From contig JPOM01000001.1 of NCBI GenBank assembly GCA_000733915.1, positions 2,351,001 to 2,415,000 on the forward strand: a DNA stretch of 64,000 nt, given 5' to 3'. Of this stretch, positions 11,280 to 19,989 are shown one piece after another. The translations under genes were made by a program, and so were the position numbers. The notes under the pieces are model-generated. The model was not told the DNA's origin, made no database searches, and saw nothing but the letters and a program-made list of their open reading frames with translations. How positions within the stretch are numbered: position 1 is the first letter of the stretch; each line of letters opens with the position of its first letter. Source of the stretch: Caulobacteraceae bacterium PMMR1. Lineage in GTDB: Bacteria; Pseudomonadota; Alphaproteobacteria; Caulobacterales; Caulobacteraceae.

Positions 11280-12629
11280 TCAGGAGCGGCGATCGGCGAC
11301 TGCGGCCTGGGCGGTGGTGATGAAGTCCGGCTTGGCCTCGGCGCGGGCGATCAGGGCGTCGATGCGCGCCTTGGCGGTGCGGAAGGCGGCCAGCTGCCGC
11401 CCGCCCAGGGTCCCGCTCTGGGGAACCTTCACGCCCAGCGGATTGATCTTCTGGGCCCCGTGGAAGATCTCATAGTGCAGGTGCGGGCCGGTCGAGAGCC
11501 CCGTGGAGCCCACATAGGCCACCACCTGTCCCTGGCGCACCCGGGCGCCCGGCCGCAGGCCCTTGGCGTAGCGGAGCAGGTGGCCGTAGCCCGTCGCCCA
11601 CCCCCCCGAGTGCGCGATCTTCAGCCAGTTGCCGTACCCTCCGGCCCGCTTCAGCTCGGCCACCACGCCGTCGCCCGCGGCGAACACCGGCGTGCCGGAG
11701 GGCGCGCCGAAGTCGATGCCGGGGTGCATGCGGCCGTAGCCAAGGATGGGGTGCAGGCGGAAGCCGAAGCCGGAGGTCACATGCGCGCCGTCCACCGGCG
11801 TCTTCAGCAGGAAGCCCCTGATGGTCCGGCCCGCCTCGTCGAAGTAGTCCGCCTTCCCGCCGCTCTCGAAGCGGTAGAAGCGCGTGGTCCGCCCCTTGGC
11901 GTCCAGCTCGGCATAGAGGAGCTCGCCCGTCTGGACGGTCTTGCCGCTGGCCGTGCGCTTGCGGTCGAAGACGAAGCGGAACTGATCGTTGGGGTGCAGG
12001 TCGCGGCTGAAGTCGAGCTTGTGGCCGAACAGCTTCACGGCCTCCGCCACGATCCGGCTGTCGGCGCCCGCGCGCAGCGCCGCCTCGTAGAGGGAGCCGG
12101 TCATGCGCCCTTCGGCCACCGCCAGCTCTTCCTTGACGGGCGCCCGCTCATGACGCAGCTGCAGGCCGCCGTCCGCCTGGCGGGAGAGGTGCAAGGTGGT
12201 GATGTCGTCCACCGGCACGCTCAGGCTGACCAGGCGGGGCTGGGCGGCGGGATCGCGCGGCTTCAGGATCGCGGCGCGAAGGGCCAGGCCCGCGCGGATG
12301 TGCACGATGTCCATGGCGTCGGCGAGGGTCTGGACGACGTCGTGCGCCTCCCCCGCCATAACGCCGGCGCGCTTCAGCGCCCCTTCGAGGGTTTCGCCGG
12401 GCGCGACGCGGATGACCGCCGTCAGAGGGCCCGGATCGACGTGCACGGCCTTGGGCGGCCACACGGCGCGGACGGCGACGGGCTGCTGCAGCTTGGGCTC
12501 AGGCGGCGGCGCGGGGTTGAGCAGGCTGGACAGGGCGATGCCGATCCCCGCCGCGCCGGCGATGGCGGCGGCGCTCAGGACGGCGGGGGCGAAGCGTTGG
12601 GAAGGCTGGCGAGGGTCGAACTCGGACAT
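11280..12629 (-). CDS. M23 family metallopeptidase (LytM domain), membrane-anchored
   Basis: A 449-residue periplasmic peptidoglycan hydrolase or hydrolase activator. Starting at MSEFDPRQ, a membrane anchor spans about residues 15-34 (VLSAAAIAGAAGIGIALSSL). A middle LysM/OapA-like and stalk region follows. The C-terminal LytM domain keeps all zinc ligands: H302 and D306 (MHPGIDFG) and H385 of the HLH pair (TGPHLHYE, H383/H385), so it is probably an active endopeptidase rather than an EnvC-type activator. The open frame extends to 12734, but that extra stretch has no sensible coding character. The upstream gap holds a CtrA-like half-matched box at 12785-12799. Family is firm, cellular role inferred. 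Confidence 0.9.
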   Translation of the reverse strand: MSEFDPRQPSQRFAPAVLSAAAIAGAAGIGIALSSLLNPAPPPEPKLQQPVAVRAVWPPKAVHVDPGPLTAVIRVAPGETLEGALKRAGVMAGEAHDVVQTLADAMDIVHIRAGLALRAAILKPRDPAAQPRLVSLSVPVDDITTLHLSRQADGGLQLRHERAPVKEELAVAEGRMTGSLYEAALRAGADSRIVAEAVKLFGHKLDFSRDLHPNDQFRFVFDRKRTASGKTVQTGELLYAELDAKGRTTRFYRFESGGKADYFDEAGRTIRGFLLKTPVDGAHVTSGFGFRLHPILGYGRMHPGIDFGAPSGTPVFAAGDGVVAELKRAGGYGNWLKIAHSGGWATGYGHLLRYAKGLRPGARVRQGQVVAYVGSTGLSTGPHLHYEIFHGAQKINPLGVKVPQSGTLGGRQLAAFRTAKARIDALIARAEAKPDFITTAQAAVADRRS

Positions 12630-12784
12630 GGCGCTCGTCATGCTCAGGGTACTGAGGCAGCCGCCCGCGCCTCCGGAGAGCCCCGGTCGGCGCAGAAAGC
12701 TGGAGCTTGGACGGTTCCCCTCCCGGCCTCGCACGGCGCGAACTTTGGCCAGCGATGTTGCCGAAAATCAACAGAGCGTCGCCT

Positions 12785-12799
12785 TTAACCGGCCATAAA
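12785..12799. promoter_or_regulatory. Possible CtrA box (TTAA-N7-TAAA)
   Basis: TTAA at 12785-12788, seven bases, then TAAA at 12796-12799, followed by C. The Caulobacter CtrA consensus is TTAA-N7-TTAA, so one of eight positions differs. It lies about 155 bases upstream of the M23 peptidase start and just beyond the trxB stop. Peptidoglycan remodelling genes are known CtrA targets in Caulobacter, which makes the site plausible, but one near-match in an intergenic region is weak evidence. Confidence 0.35.
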
Positions 12800-12873
12800 C
12801 CTCCGATTCGCGGCGATCGGTCGCGCTTGTCCACAGCCCCGGGGCGGGGGCCGGGCGGCGGCGAGCGCGGCCC

Positions 12874-13875
12874 TCACCAGACCCCGATCTTTTCGGCCTC
12901 GGCCTGGGGCAGCGGGCGGTGCGCGCGGGCGTGGTCCTCCTCGGCCAGCAGACGCGCGGCCTCCAGCGCGGCCATGCAGCCCATGCCCGCGGCGGTCACC
13001 GCCTGACGATAGACGTCGTCGGTCACGTCGCCCGCCGCGAAGACGCCTTTGACGGCCGTCGCCGTCCGCCCGGGCTCGACCTTGAGGTAGCCCGCCCCGT
13101 CCATCGGCAGTTGGCCCTTGAACAGGCCCGACGCCGGGGCGTGGCCGATGGCGACGAAGAGGCCGTCCACGCGGAGCTCCGAGGCCGCCCCCGTGACCAG
13201 GTTGCGCAGTCGCACGCCGGTGACGCCCAGCGGGTCGCGCGTGCCCAGCACCTCGTCGACGGCGGCGTTCCAGATCACCTCGACCTTGGGGTGGGCGAAC
13301 AGGCGCTCCTGCAGGATGCGCTCGGCGCGGAGCTCGTCGCGGCGGTGGATCAGGGTCACCTTGCGGGCGAAGGTGGTCAGGAACAGCGCCTCCTCCACCG
13401 CCGTATTGCCGCCGCCCACCACCGCCACTTCCTTGTTGCGGTAGAAGAAGCCGTCGCAGGTGGCGCAGGCCGACACCCCGAAGCCGCGGAAGCGCTGCTC
13501 GCTCTCCAGCCCCAGCCACTTGGCCTGGGCGCCGGTGGCGATGATCACCGTCTCGGCCAGGAACTCCGCGCCGGAATCGCAGCGCAGGCGGAAGGGGCGG
13601 CTGGCGAGGTCCGCCTCGATCACGACGTCGTTGATCATCTCGGTCCCGACGTGCTCGGCCTGGGCGCGCATCTGGTCCATCAGCCAGGGCCCCTGGATGA
13701 CGTCGGCGAAGCCCGGATAGTTCTCGACGTCGGTGGTGATGGTGAGCTGGCCGCCCGGCTCAAGCCCGGAGATCAGCACGGGCTTCAGCAAGGCGCGGGC
13801 GGCATAGATGGCGGCCGTATAGCCCGCCGGGCCCGAGCCGATGATGGCCACGCGGACGGGACGGGGTTCGGCCAT
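12874..13875 (-). CDS. trxB: Thioredoxin-disulfide reductase
   Basis: FAD-dependent reductase passing electrons from NADPH to thioredoxin. The 333-residue product has the FAD-binding GSGPAG at 13-18, the NADPH-binding GGGNTAVEEA near 154-163, and the redox pair C137-A-T-C140-D (CATCDG). The second FAD motif GVFAAGDVTD is near the C-terminus. The frame is open 90 codons further upstream, but MAEPRPVRVAI at 13875 is the expected N-terminus. It lies 85 bases downstream of the NlpC/P60 gene on the same strand. Confidence 0.95.
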   Translation of the reverse strand: MAEPRPVRVAIIGSGPAGYTAAIYAARALLKPVLISGLEPGGQLTITTDVENYPGFADVIQGPWLMDQMRAQAEHVGTEMINDVVIEADLASRPFRLRCDSGAEFLAETVIIATGAQAKWLGLESEQRFRGFGVSACATCDGFFYRNKEVAVVGGGNTAVEEALFLTTFARKVTLIHRRDELRAERILQERLFAHPKVEVIWNAAVDEVLGTRDPLGVTGVRLRNLVTGAASELRVDGLFVAIGHAPASGLFKGQLPMDGAGYLKVEPGRTATAVKGVFAAGDVTDDVYRQAVTAAGMGCMAALEAARLLAEEDHARAHRPLPQAEAEKIGVW

Positions 13876-13960
13876 GGGAAGCGCTCGCTCTCGGGAAGAT
13901 CGAAGGTCGGACGGCTCACATATGGTCCGATTCCGTCCGGCGCACGCGCGGCCTTCAGCG

Positions 13961-14800
13961 TCAGGGCCGGCGGCGCGCGGTGATCTCGCCCCCGCCGGCG
14001 GCGGCGATGCGGGCGCGGGCCTCGGCCAAGGGCTCGCGCGCGACCGCCATGTGGAAGGCGTTGGCGTGGAGCAGGGTCTCAGGGTCGAGCATGATCCCGA
14101 CGTGGCCGCGCCAGAACACCAGGTCGCCTCGCTTAAGCGGCGCACCGGGGGGCAGCGGCGTTCCGATCCCCTGCTGCTGGTCGCTGTCGCGCGGCGCGGC
14201 GCGGCCGCAGGCCAGCATCGCCTGTTGCACCAGGCCCGAGCAGTCGAGCCCCAGGCTCTCCCGCCCGCCCCAGAGATAGGGCGCGCCCAGGAAGCGCAGG
14301 GCCGCCTCCGCCGGGTCGGTCTCGAAAGCTTCGCCCACAGGGGCGAGGTGGACGCTCGGCACGAAGCCGAAGCGGGCGCAGCGCAGGAACCGGTCCGCCT
14401 CGCCCTGCGCCGTCACCAGCGCGTTCAGGGAGATCAGGCCCACGGGCGCCGACTTGATGCTGGGCTCCGAGAAGCCGTAGGTGCGAAGGGCCGTCACGCG
14501 ATGGGTGGGCGCCAGCGGCGGCTGGGAGAGGGCCTCCAGGTCGACCCAGCCGACATAGCCGTCCCGCGCCGCCTGGCCGAAGGCGAAGCCGTCCCGCTCG
14601 GCCAGGACCTCGACCGTCTCGCCGAACAGGACCTGGTCGAGCTGTTCGGCGTCCGGAGCGGGGGCGGCGCGGACCGGCGCGACGGAGGCGGAGACCTGCA
14701 TCGGCGTCGTCGCACGGTAGCTCTGAGCCGCGACCACGCCCTGGAGCCGCGCGTCCGCCAGGCCGTCCAGCACCAGGGTGTTGCGCGGGTCCCCGCTCAC
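13961..14800 (-). CDS. NlpC/P60 family peptidoglycan peptidase with SH3 domains
   Basis: A 279-residue gamma-D-glutamyl-diamino acid endopeptidase candidate. Bacterial SH3-like segments fill residues 35-150, and the NlpC/P60 domain the rest, with the catalytic triad C187 (GLDCSGLVQ), H233 (WRGHVGIML) and H245 (LLHANAFH). No signal peptide is visible, so it may act on imported muropeptides, a role known for cytosolic recycling enzymes of this family. The chosen start is the GTG at 14800, which overlaps the leucyl aminopeptidase stop (GTGA). That coupling supports a shared role in peptide turnover with the upstream aminopeptidase. The open frame reads further into the upstream gene but without homology-like character. 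Confidence 0.88.
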   Translation of the reverse strand: MSGDPRNTLVLDGLADARLQGVVAAQSYRATTPMQVSASVAPVRAAPAPDAEQLDQVLFGETVEVLAERDGFAFGQAARDGYVGWVDLEALSQPPLAPTHRVTALRTYGFSEPSIKSAPVGLISLNALVTAQGEADRFLRCARFGFVPSVHLAPVGEAFETDPAEAALRFLGAPYLWGGRESLGLDCSGLVQQAMLACGRAAPRDSDQQQGIGTPLPPGAPLKRGDLVFWRGHVGIMLDPETLLHANAFHMAVAREPLAEARARIAAAGGGEITARRRP

Positions 14801-16257
14801 GCGCGCGCCCCTCCGCCATAGCGCGCCTGCAGCAGGGCGAAGGCGGCGCGCAGGGTCTGGGCCTCGGCCCCCGCCGGCCAGCCCGGGCGATTGCGCGGGT
14901 TCCAGGCCATCAGGTCGATGTGCGCCCAGGCCCCCGTCTCGGGCGCGAACCGCTTCAGGAACAGGGCCGCGGCGACCGCTCCCGCCTGGGCCCAGGCGTC
15001 GGGGTCGTTCTTCAGGTCGGCGACCTCGCTGTCGAGCGCCTCCTCGTAGCCGGGCCAGAGGGGCAGCCGCCACAGGGGGTCGCGCACCGCCTCGCCCGCC
15101 GCCATCAGCGCCGCCGCCAGCGCCTCGTCGTCGCTGAACAGGGCAGGGACTTCCGGACCCAGCGCCACGCGCGCGGCGCCCGTCAGGGTCGCGAAGTCAA
15201 GCGTCAGCTGCGGCGCATGCTCGCCCGCGCGGGTGAGCGCATCGGCCAGGATCAGGCGGCCCTCCGCGTCGGTGTTGCCGACTTCGATGCTGAGCCCCTT
15301 GCGGGAGGCCAGCACGTCGCCCGGCCGCATGGCGTCGCCGGAGACCGCGTTCTCCACCGCCGGCACGAGCACGACCAGGCGCACCGGCAGGTCCGCCTGC
15401 ATCACCAGCCGCCCGAGCGCCAAGGCGTGCGCCGCCCCGCCCATGTCCTTCTTCATCAGCCGCATGCCGGCGGAGGTCTTCAGGTCCAGGCCGCCGGTGT
15501 CGAAACAGACCCCCTTGCCGACCAGGGCGACCAGCGGCGCCGCGTCGCCCGCCTCCGACCCGCGCCAGGCGAGCTCGATCATGCGCGGCGCGCGGGCGGG
15601 GTCGGCGGCGCGGCCGACCGCATGCACGGCGGGGTAGCCGGCTGCGAGCAGGTCCTCGCCGAGGCTGACCGCGATCTCAGCCCCGTGGGCGGCGGCGATC
15701 TCGCGGGCCACGGTCTCGAGCTGCAGCGGCCCCATGTCGCTGGCCGGCGTGTTCACCAGGTCGCGCGCCAGCTGGCAGGCATGGGCGAGGCGCCGCACGG
15801 CCTCGAGGTCCACGCCCGCGCCCACCGTCAGCTCCGCGCGGGGCTGGCCAGGCGCCTTCTTGTAGCGGTCGAACCTGTAGCTCCCGAGCGCCCAGGCGAG
15901 CGCGGTCAGCTCCGCATCGAGGCCCTCCGGGGCGGAGGCGATGCGATAGACGGCGGGCGGCAGGCGCGCGGCGAGCCCGCGCACGGCCATGGCGTCGGCC
16001 CGCCCGCCCAGGCCGAACAGAGCGAGCTCGAGGGCGCCCTCCGCGCCGGGACACAGCACCAGCTGCCCCGCCTTGCCGCAGAAGCCCTGCGCCGCGGCGA
16101 AGGCGCGCTGCGGGGCCGCCAGCCCGGCCAGGGCGCCCTCGCCCTCCAGCGCCAGCCGGACGGCGACCGCGCCCTCGGCGGCGGGGTGGGGGAGCAAGGG
16201 GTCGGACACGCCGTGCAGCACCGATGAGATTCCTTCCGCCGTTGGCAGGGCCGTCAT
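14797..16257 (-). CDS. Leucyl aminopeptidase (M17 family)
   Basis: Cytosolic hexameric zinc aminopeptidase releasing N-terminal residues from peptides. The 486-residue product has the M17 metal and catalytic set: K248 and D253 (GKGVCFDTGGLDLK), K260, D271 (KKDMGGAAH), D330 and E332 with R334 (VGNTDAEGRL). The N-terminal domain is shorter and more divergent than in PepA of E. coli, as in many alphaproteobacterial paralogues, so I give no symbol. Its stop overlaps the start of the NlpC/P60 gene, suggesting a joint peptide-recycling operon. It is divergent from the TPR gene with only 63 bases between starts. Confidence 0.93.
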   Translation of the reverse strand: MTALPTAEGISSVLHGVSDPLLPHPAAEGAVAVRLALEGEGALAGLAAPQRAFAAAQGFCGKAGQLVLCPGAEGALELALFGLGGRADAMAVRGLAARLPPAVYRIASAPEGLDAELTALAWALGSYRFDRYKKAPGQPRAELTVGAGVDLEAVRRLAHACQLARDLVNTPASDMGPLQLETVAREIAAAHGAEIAVSLGEDLLAAGYPAVHAVGRAADPARAPRMIELAWRGSEAGDAAPLVALVGKGVCFDTGGLDLKTSAGMRLMKKDMGGAAHALALGRLVMQADLPVRLVVLVPAVENAVSGDAMRPGDVLASRKGLSIEVGNTDAEGRLILADALTRAGEHAPQLTLDFATLTGAARVALGPEVPALFSDDEALAAALMAAGEAVRDPLWRLPLWPGYEEALDSEVADLKNDPDAWAQAGAVAAALFLKRFAPETGAWAHIDLMAWNPRNRPGWPAGAEAQTLRAAFALLQARYGGGARA

Positions 16258-16320
16258 GCTTAACGCTTCATTGAGCGCGCCGCGGCCATGATCGGCGCGT
16301 CCCTCCCGGAAGCCTGACCC

Positions 16321-17207
16321 ATGTGTCGCAACCCCGCCTTCGTCGCAACCGCGCTCCTGGCGCTCAGCTTCGGCGCGTCGCCCCCCGCCGCCGCCTGGCC
16401 CTTCGGCGGCGGCAAGCCCGCCGCTGCGACCGCCGCCCCGGCCGCCTCCGCCTCTGCCGCCAAGCCGCCGCGCCGGGGACCGCGGCCCCGCCCGCCGCCG
16501 CCCCTCCCCGCAAGGCCAGCCCGGAGGAGCGCGCCGCGGCCGAGCGCCTCGATCCCCTCGCCCAGGCCGCCTTCTGGGGCCGCGAGACCGAGCTGGACCC
16601 CTCCGACGTGGAGGCCGACATCCGTCTCGCCCGCGCGCTCCGCCGGCTCGGCAAGCCGATCGAGGCGGCGGACGTGGCCGGCCGCGCCCTGGTCATCAAG
16701 CCGAACGATCCCGAGGCGACGCTGGAGCTCGCGCGCGCTGAGATCCAGGGCGGCCAAGCCTTCTACGCCATCGAGCCGCTGAAACGCGCCGCCGCCGCCG
16801 CGCCGCGGGACTGGCGCTTCCTTTCCCTGCTGGGGGTGGCGCTGAACGAGGCCGAGCGCCCGCAGGAGGCCTCCGCGGCCTTCGACCAGGCCCTGAAACT
16901 TTCGCCCGACAATCCGGCGATCCTGTCCAACCTGGCGCTCTTCCTGGCCCAGCACGGCGACCGCTCAGGCGCCGAGCAGCTGCTGCGCAAGGCGGTGAGC
17001 CAGCCGGGGGCGGGCGTGCAGGAGCGACAGAACCTGGCGCTGGTGCTCGGCCTGCAGGGCAAGACGGCGGAGGCCGAGGCCCTGATGCGCCAGGACCTGC
17101 CCCCCGAGATCGCCCGCGCCAACCTCGCCTATCTGCTCAGCGACGCCGGCAAGGCGTCCGCGGCGGCCGCAGGAGGGCAGGCCGGCGCGCGCACCTGGCC
17201 GCACTGA
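16321..17207 (+). CDS. Secreted TPR protein (single-base frameshift near 16460)
   Basis: Begins at ATG 16321 with a signal-peptide-like stretch (NPAFVATALLALSFGASPPAAA, cut near residue 25) followed by an Ala/Pro/Lys-rich linker. Between about 16455 and 16475, inside a G/C-rich stretch, the coding sense moves to the frame that holds the rest of the gene. That part runs from APPRKASPEERAAAERLDPL to WPH and contains four to five TPR units, for example WRFLSLLGVALNEAERPQEA and ALKLSPDNPAILSNLALFL. One missing base repairs the gene to about 295 residues. TPR proteins of this type in Caulobacter relatives are often TadD-like periplasmic scaffolds; nothing here fixes a partner. Confidence 0.8.
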
Positions 17208-17215
17208 GGATCGGA

Positions 17216-17842
17216 TCAGCCAGCGTTCAGCCGTCGCACCGCCGCCACGAGGGCGGCCGCGCGCCGCCCGACCTCGTCGGGCGCCATGCCGGGCTTGTAG
17301 AGCTCGCCGCCGACGCCGAAGCCCCGCGCGCCCGCCGCCCACCACTCCGCCATCTGCTCGGGGCCCACCCCGCCCACGGGCTGCACCACGGCGTCCGAGG
17401 GGAGCACGGCCTTGAGCGCCTTCAGGTGGTTCGCGCCATAGGTCGCCGCGGGAAAGAGCTTCAGGTAGCGCGCGCCGGCCCTGATCGCGGCGAAGGCCTC
17501 GCTCGCGGTGCCGAAGCCCGGCATGGGCACGAGCCCCCGGGCCAGGCTGCGGGCGATCACCTCCGGGTCGGTGTTGGGGGCGACGATGATCTGCCCGCCG
17601 AGGTCCGCCACCCGGTCCACCGTCGGGACGTCCAGCACCGTGCCTGCGCCATAGACCAGCCGGTCGGCCAGCTCGCCGAGGCGGCGGAGGCTCTCCAGGG
17701 GCTCCGGCGAGTTCATCGGCACCTCCACCGCGCGCACGCCGGCGTCCGCCAGCGCTGCGGCCACGGCCAGCGCCTCGTCCGGGCGAACGCCGCGGAGGAT
17801 CGCCACCAGGGGCATGTCGGAAAGGGCGTCCTGGACGTTCAT
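17216..17842 (-). CDS. dgoA: 2-dehydro-3-deoxy-6-phosphogalactonate aldolase
   Basis: Cleaves KDPGal to pyruvate and glyceraldehyde 3-phosphate in the De Ley-Doudoroff galactose/galactonate route; also belongs to the KDPG aldolase family. The 208-residue TIM barrel has the catalytic E40 (RAVEVPMNSP), R17 (AILRGVRP) and Schiff-base lysine K128 (RYLKLFPAATYG). MNSPEP after the glutamate is typical of the galactonate rather than the gluconate enzyme. Start ATG at 17842 overlaps the stop of dgoK (ATGA), giving a two-gene operon kinase then aldolase. The galactonate dehydratase and transporter are not in the window. Confidence 0.93.
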   Translation of the reverse strand: MNVQDALSDMPLVAILRGVRPDEALAVAAALADAGVRAVEVPMNSPEPLESLRRLGELADRLVYGAGTVLDVPTVDRVADLGGQIIVAPNTDPEVIARSLARGLVPMPGFGTASEAFAAIRAGARYLKLFPAATYGANHLKALKAVLPSDAVVQPVGGVGPEQMAEWWAAGARGFGVGGELYKPGMAPDEVGRRAAALVAAVRRLNAG

Positions 17843-18759
17843 GCCGTTCCTCCCACTTCGCGCCAGAGCGCGTTCAGGCCGCTGAGCGAGGCGGCGTCGC
17901 CGGAGTAGGTCTGCACCTTGCGCCCCGCCCGCTCCAGCGCCCGGCGGTAAAGACGCTGCAGGCGCGGATCGCCCACCACCGCTACGGGCTCGTCGGGATC
18001 GGCGCCCAGCAGCGCAGGCGCGCACGCCGCCTCCGCCCCGATCAGCAGCCCCGAGAGGTAGCTGTTCGCCCAAGCCCCGGGCATCTCGCCGGAAACCACG
18101 CGAGAGCGGGCCGAGAACAGCCGCGCCGCGAGCGCAGAGCCGTCGCCGGCGGCCGTCAGCCCCGCCTCGAAGGCCTCGTCGCTGTCCTGCGCGTCCGGGC
18201 CCGTCCGCAGCACGCTATGGCGCGACAGGACGTCGAACAGCTCTCCGGTCATGACCGTGTTGAAGCGCGCGATCCGGCCGTCCTCGATCCGAGCCCACTT
18301 GGCGTGGGTGCCGGGATGGCAGACGATCCGGCGTCCCTGCCGCCGGGCGGGGTCTTCGGCCAGCCAGCCGATGATCTGGGTCTCCTCGCCGCGCATTACG
18401 TCCGTGCCGGCCACCCCCGGGCCCTTCAGCCCCGGCACGATCCAGACGGGCGCTCCCTCGCCCTCGATGCGGCGGAGCCCCCGCGCGAGCGTCTCCGCGT
18501 CCGCCGGGCAGGGCAGGTAGGGAACCTCGACCCAGCCCAGGGTGCTGCCGATCATGCCGGAGAGGAGCGCCGGCAGGGCGTGGGCGTCGAGGGCGGGGCG
18601 CACCTGTTCGCGGAAGGCCTGAGCCGCTCCGCCCGGCGGCAGCCGCCCGACGCCCAGGGGCGCTTCCCAGTGCTGCAAGGGCGCGCCGTCCCGCCCCACC
18701 GTCCAGGCGCGCAGGTTCGTGGTGCCCCAGTCGACAGCGAGGAAGGCGGCGTCGGCCAT
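17839..18759 (-). CDS. dgoK: 2-dehydro-3-deoxygalactonokinase
   Basis: Phosphorylates 2-keto-3-deoxygalactonate, the step before DgoA. The 306-residue product has the sugar-kinase phosphate-1 motif AVDWGTTNLRAW at residues 8-19, the DgoK signature SGMIGSTLGWVEVPY near 67-81, GVAGTDVMRGEETQIIGWL near 119, and CHPGTHAKWARI near 146. Translationally coupled to dgoA downstream. A strong hairpin lies 69 bases upstream of its start, which separates it from the preceding small gene, so the dgoKA operon probably has its own promoter in 18760-18820. Confidence 0.93.
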   Translation of the reverse strand: MADAAFLAVDWGTTNLRAWTVGRDGAPLQHWEAPLGVGRLPPGGAAQAFREQVRPALDAHALPALLSGMIGSTLGWVEVPYLPCPADAETLARGLRRIEGEGAPVWIVPGLKGPGVAGTDVMRGEETQIIGWLAEDPARRQGRRIVCHPGTHAKWARIEDGRIARFNTVMTGELFDVLSRHSVLRTGPDAQDSDEAFEAGLTAAGDGSALAARLFSARSRVVSGEMPGAWANSYLSGLLIGAEAACAPALLGADPDEPVAVVGDPRLQRLYRRALERAGRKVQTYSGDAASLSGLNALWREVGGTA

Positions 18760-18820
18760 GCGGGCGCTTACCCCGGCAAGATCGCGGTCTCAACGCGCGA
18801 CGTGCGCAAAAGGCCGCGCG

Positions 18821-18860
18821 AAAAGCAGCGCCCGGGCCTCCGTTCAGGAGATCCGGGCGC
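18821..18860 (-). terminator. Rho-independent terminator after the 68-residue gene
   Basis: On the minus strand an 8-bp arm GCGCCCGG (18853-18860) and its inner GGAG/CTCC extension pair with 18828-18841 around a short GTTCA loop, and the hairpin is followed by TGCTTTT at 18821-18827. The arms are perfectly complementary apart from a two-base internal mismatch. It lies 92 bases past the stop of the small gene at 18953 and before dgoK. Confidence 0.75.
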
Positions 18861-18952
18861 CGCCCCGCCCTTTGGAGGGGAGCCGGACCGCGCAGAGCGC
18901 GCGACCCGGCGATGCGAAACCTGTTACTCGCCGGCCATCGACCCGGGAGCGT

Positions 18953-19159
18953 TTACTCGGCGGCCATCCGCATCATCGAGGAGCGCTCGGCGGCTTCGGA
19001 CTCGAAGATCACCCGCAGGTTTTCCTGCGGCAGACGGTGATTGAAGTTGGTGCGCTGGCGTGCGGCGCGCACGCGATCGAGCGCGCGCCGCTGCACGTCC
19101 GTCAGCGACGCCAGGGCGGCCCTGTGTTCGGCCTCGATGTCTTCAGGGCGAATGATCAT
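18953..19159 (-). CDS. Small charged protein, 68 residues, function unknown
   Basis: Encodes MIIRPEDIEAEHRAAL and so on: a short, mostly helical, Arg/Glu/Ala-rich protein with no membrane segment or signal. Codon choice is consistent with neighbouring genes (G/C at third positions), and a clear terminator follows, which supports a real gene. I do not recognise the family; the C-terminal RVIFESEAAERSSMMRMAAE looks like an amphipathic helix. It stands alone between dgoK and the Nfu gene and is divergent from the latter. Confidence 0.65.
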   Translation of the reverse strand: MIIRPEDIEAEHRAALASLTDVQRRALDRVRAARQRTNFNHRLPQENLRVIFESEAAERSSMMRMAAE

Positions 19160-19306
19160 GCGTTCAACGTCCCCGATGGAGGCCGGGGCCCCTCTCCGAA
19201 TGAGCAGGCCGATGTCCCCCGGCCGATGCGTGAATGCTTTCCCATATCGATGGACGACCGGTAAACGCCGCCATGCGCCGCACGGGGGTGCGTCAAACTG
19301 GCCCTT

Positions 19307-19319
19307 GAATACTGTATTC
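19307..19319. promoter_or_regulatory. Perfect 13-bp palindrome upstream of the Nfu gene
   Basis: GAATAC-T-GTATTC is an exact inverted repeat of six-base arms around one base, 76 bases upstream of the GTG start of the Nfu gene. It is AT-rich in an otherwise GC-rich neighbourhood, as expected of an operator overlapping a promoter. The cognate regulator is unknown; an iron- or Fe-S-responsive factor would suit the downstream gene. Confidence 0.45.
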
Positions 19320-19394
19320 GCGAGCCATGCGACTCAGACTTGCGCAACCGGGAGCGCGGGTCCATGTCGGCGCCGAAGAGATCGGACCCGCCCC

Positions 19395-19970
19395 GTGTTC
19401 ATCCAGACCGAACAGACCCCCAACCCCCTGACTCTGAAGTTCCTGCCCGGCCGTGAGGTGGCGGGCCCGGGCCAGGCGCACGAGTTCCGCTCCCGCGAGG
19501 AGGCGCAGGGGTCGGCCCTGGCGCGCGCCCTGTTCGAGATCGACGGCGTGGCGCGCGTCTTCTTCGGGCCGGACTTCCTGACGGTCACCAAGCATGCGGG
19601 CGAGCTCGACTGGCGTCAGCTGAAGGCGCCGGTGCTGGCGGCGATCATGGATCACTACGCCTCGGGCGCGGACCTCATGCAGCCGGCGGCGGGCGCCGAG
19701 CCGGGCGCGATCACCTACGAGGGCGAGGCCGCCCAGATCGTCTCGGAGATCAAGGAGCTGCTCGACAGCCGCATCCGCCCGGCGGTGGCCCAGGACGGGG
19801 GCGATATCCTGTTCGACCGCTACGAGCCGGAGACAGGGGTGGTGTGGCTGCACATGCGCGGCGCCTGCGCCGGGTGCCCGTCCTCCTCCGCCACCCTGAA
19901 GCACGGGGTGGAGAACATGCTGAAGCACTACGTGCCGGAAGTGACCCGGGTCGAGCAGACGCTGCTCTGA
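19395..19970 (+). CDS. NifU/Nfu family Fe-S cluster carrier
   Basis: A 191-residue scaffold or carrier that delivers Fe-S clusters to apo-targets. The N-terminal Nfu_N domain starts FIQTEQTPNPLTLKFLPG, the standard opening of eukaryotic and alphaproteobacterial Nfu proteins, and the C-terminal NifU domain carries C158-A-G-C161 (RGACAGCPSS). The start is the GTG at 19395, because the longer open frame upstream has no family resemblance and contains the palindrome at 19307. Aconitase, a major Fe-S client, is encoded elsewhere in the window. Confidence 0.92.
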   Translation: MFIQTEQTPNPLTLKFLPGREVAGPGQAHEFRSREEAQGSALARALFEIDGVARVFFGPDFLTVTKHAGELDWRQLKAPVLAAIMDHYASGADLMQPAAGAEPGAITYEGEAAQIVSEIKELLDSRIRPAVAQDGGDILFDRYEPETGVVWLHMRGACAGCPSSSATLKHGVENMLKHYVPEVTRVEQTLL

Positions 19971-19989
19971 GCCGCCGCGCTCGCCCGGC

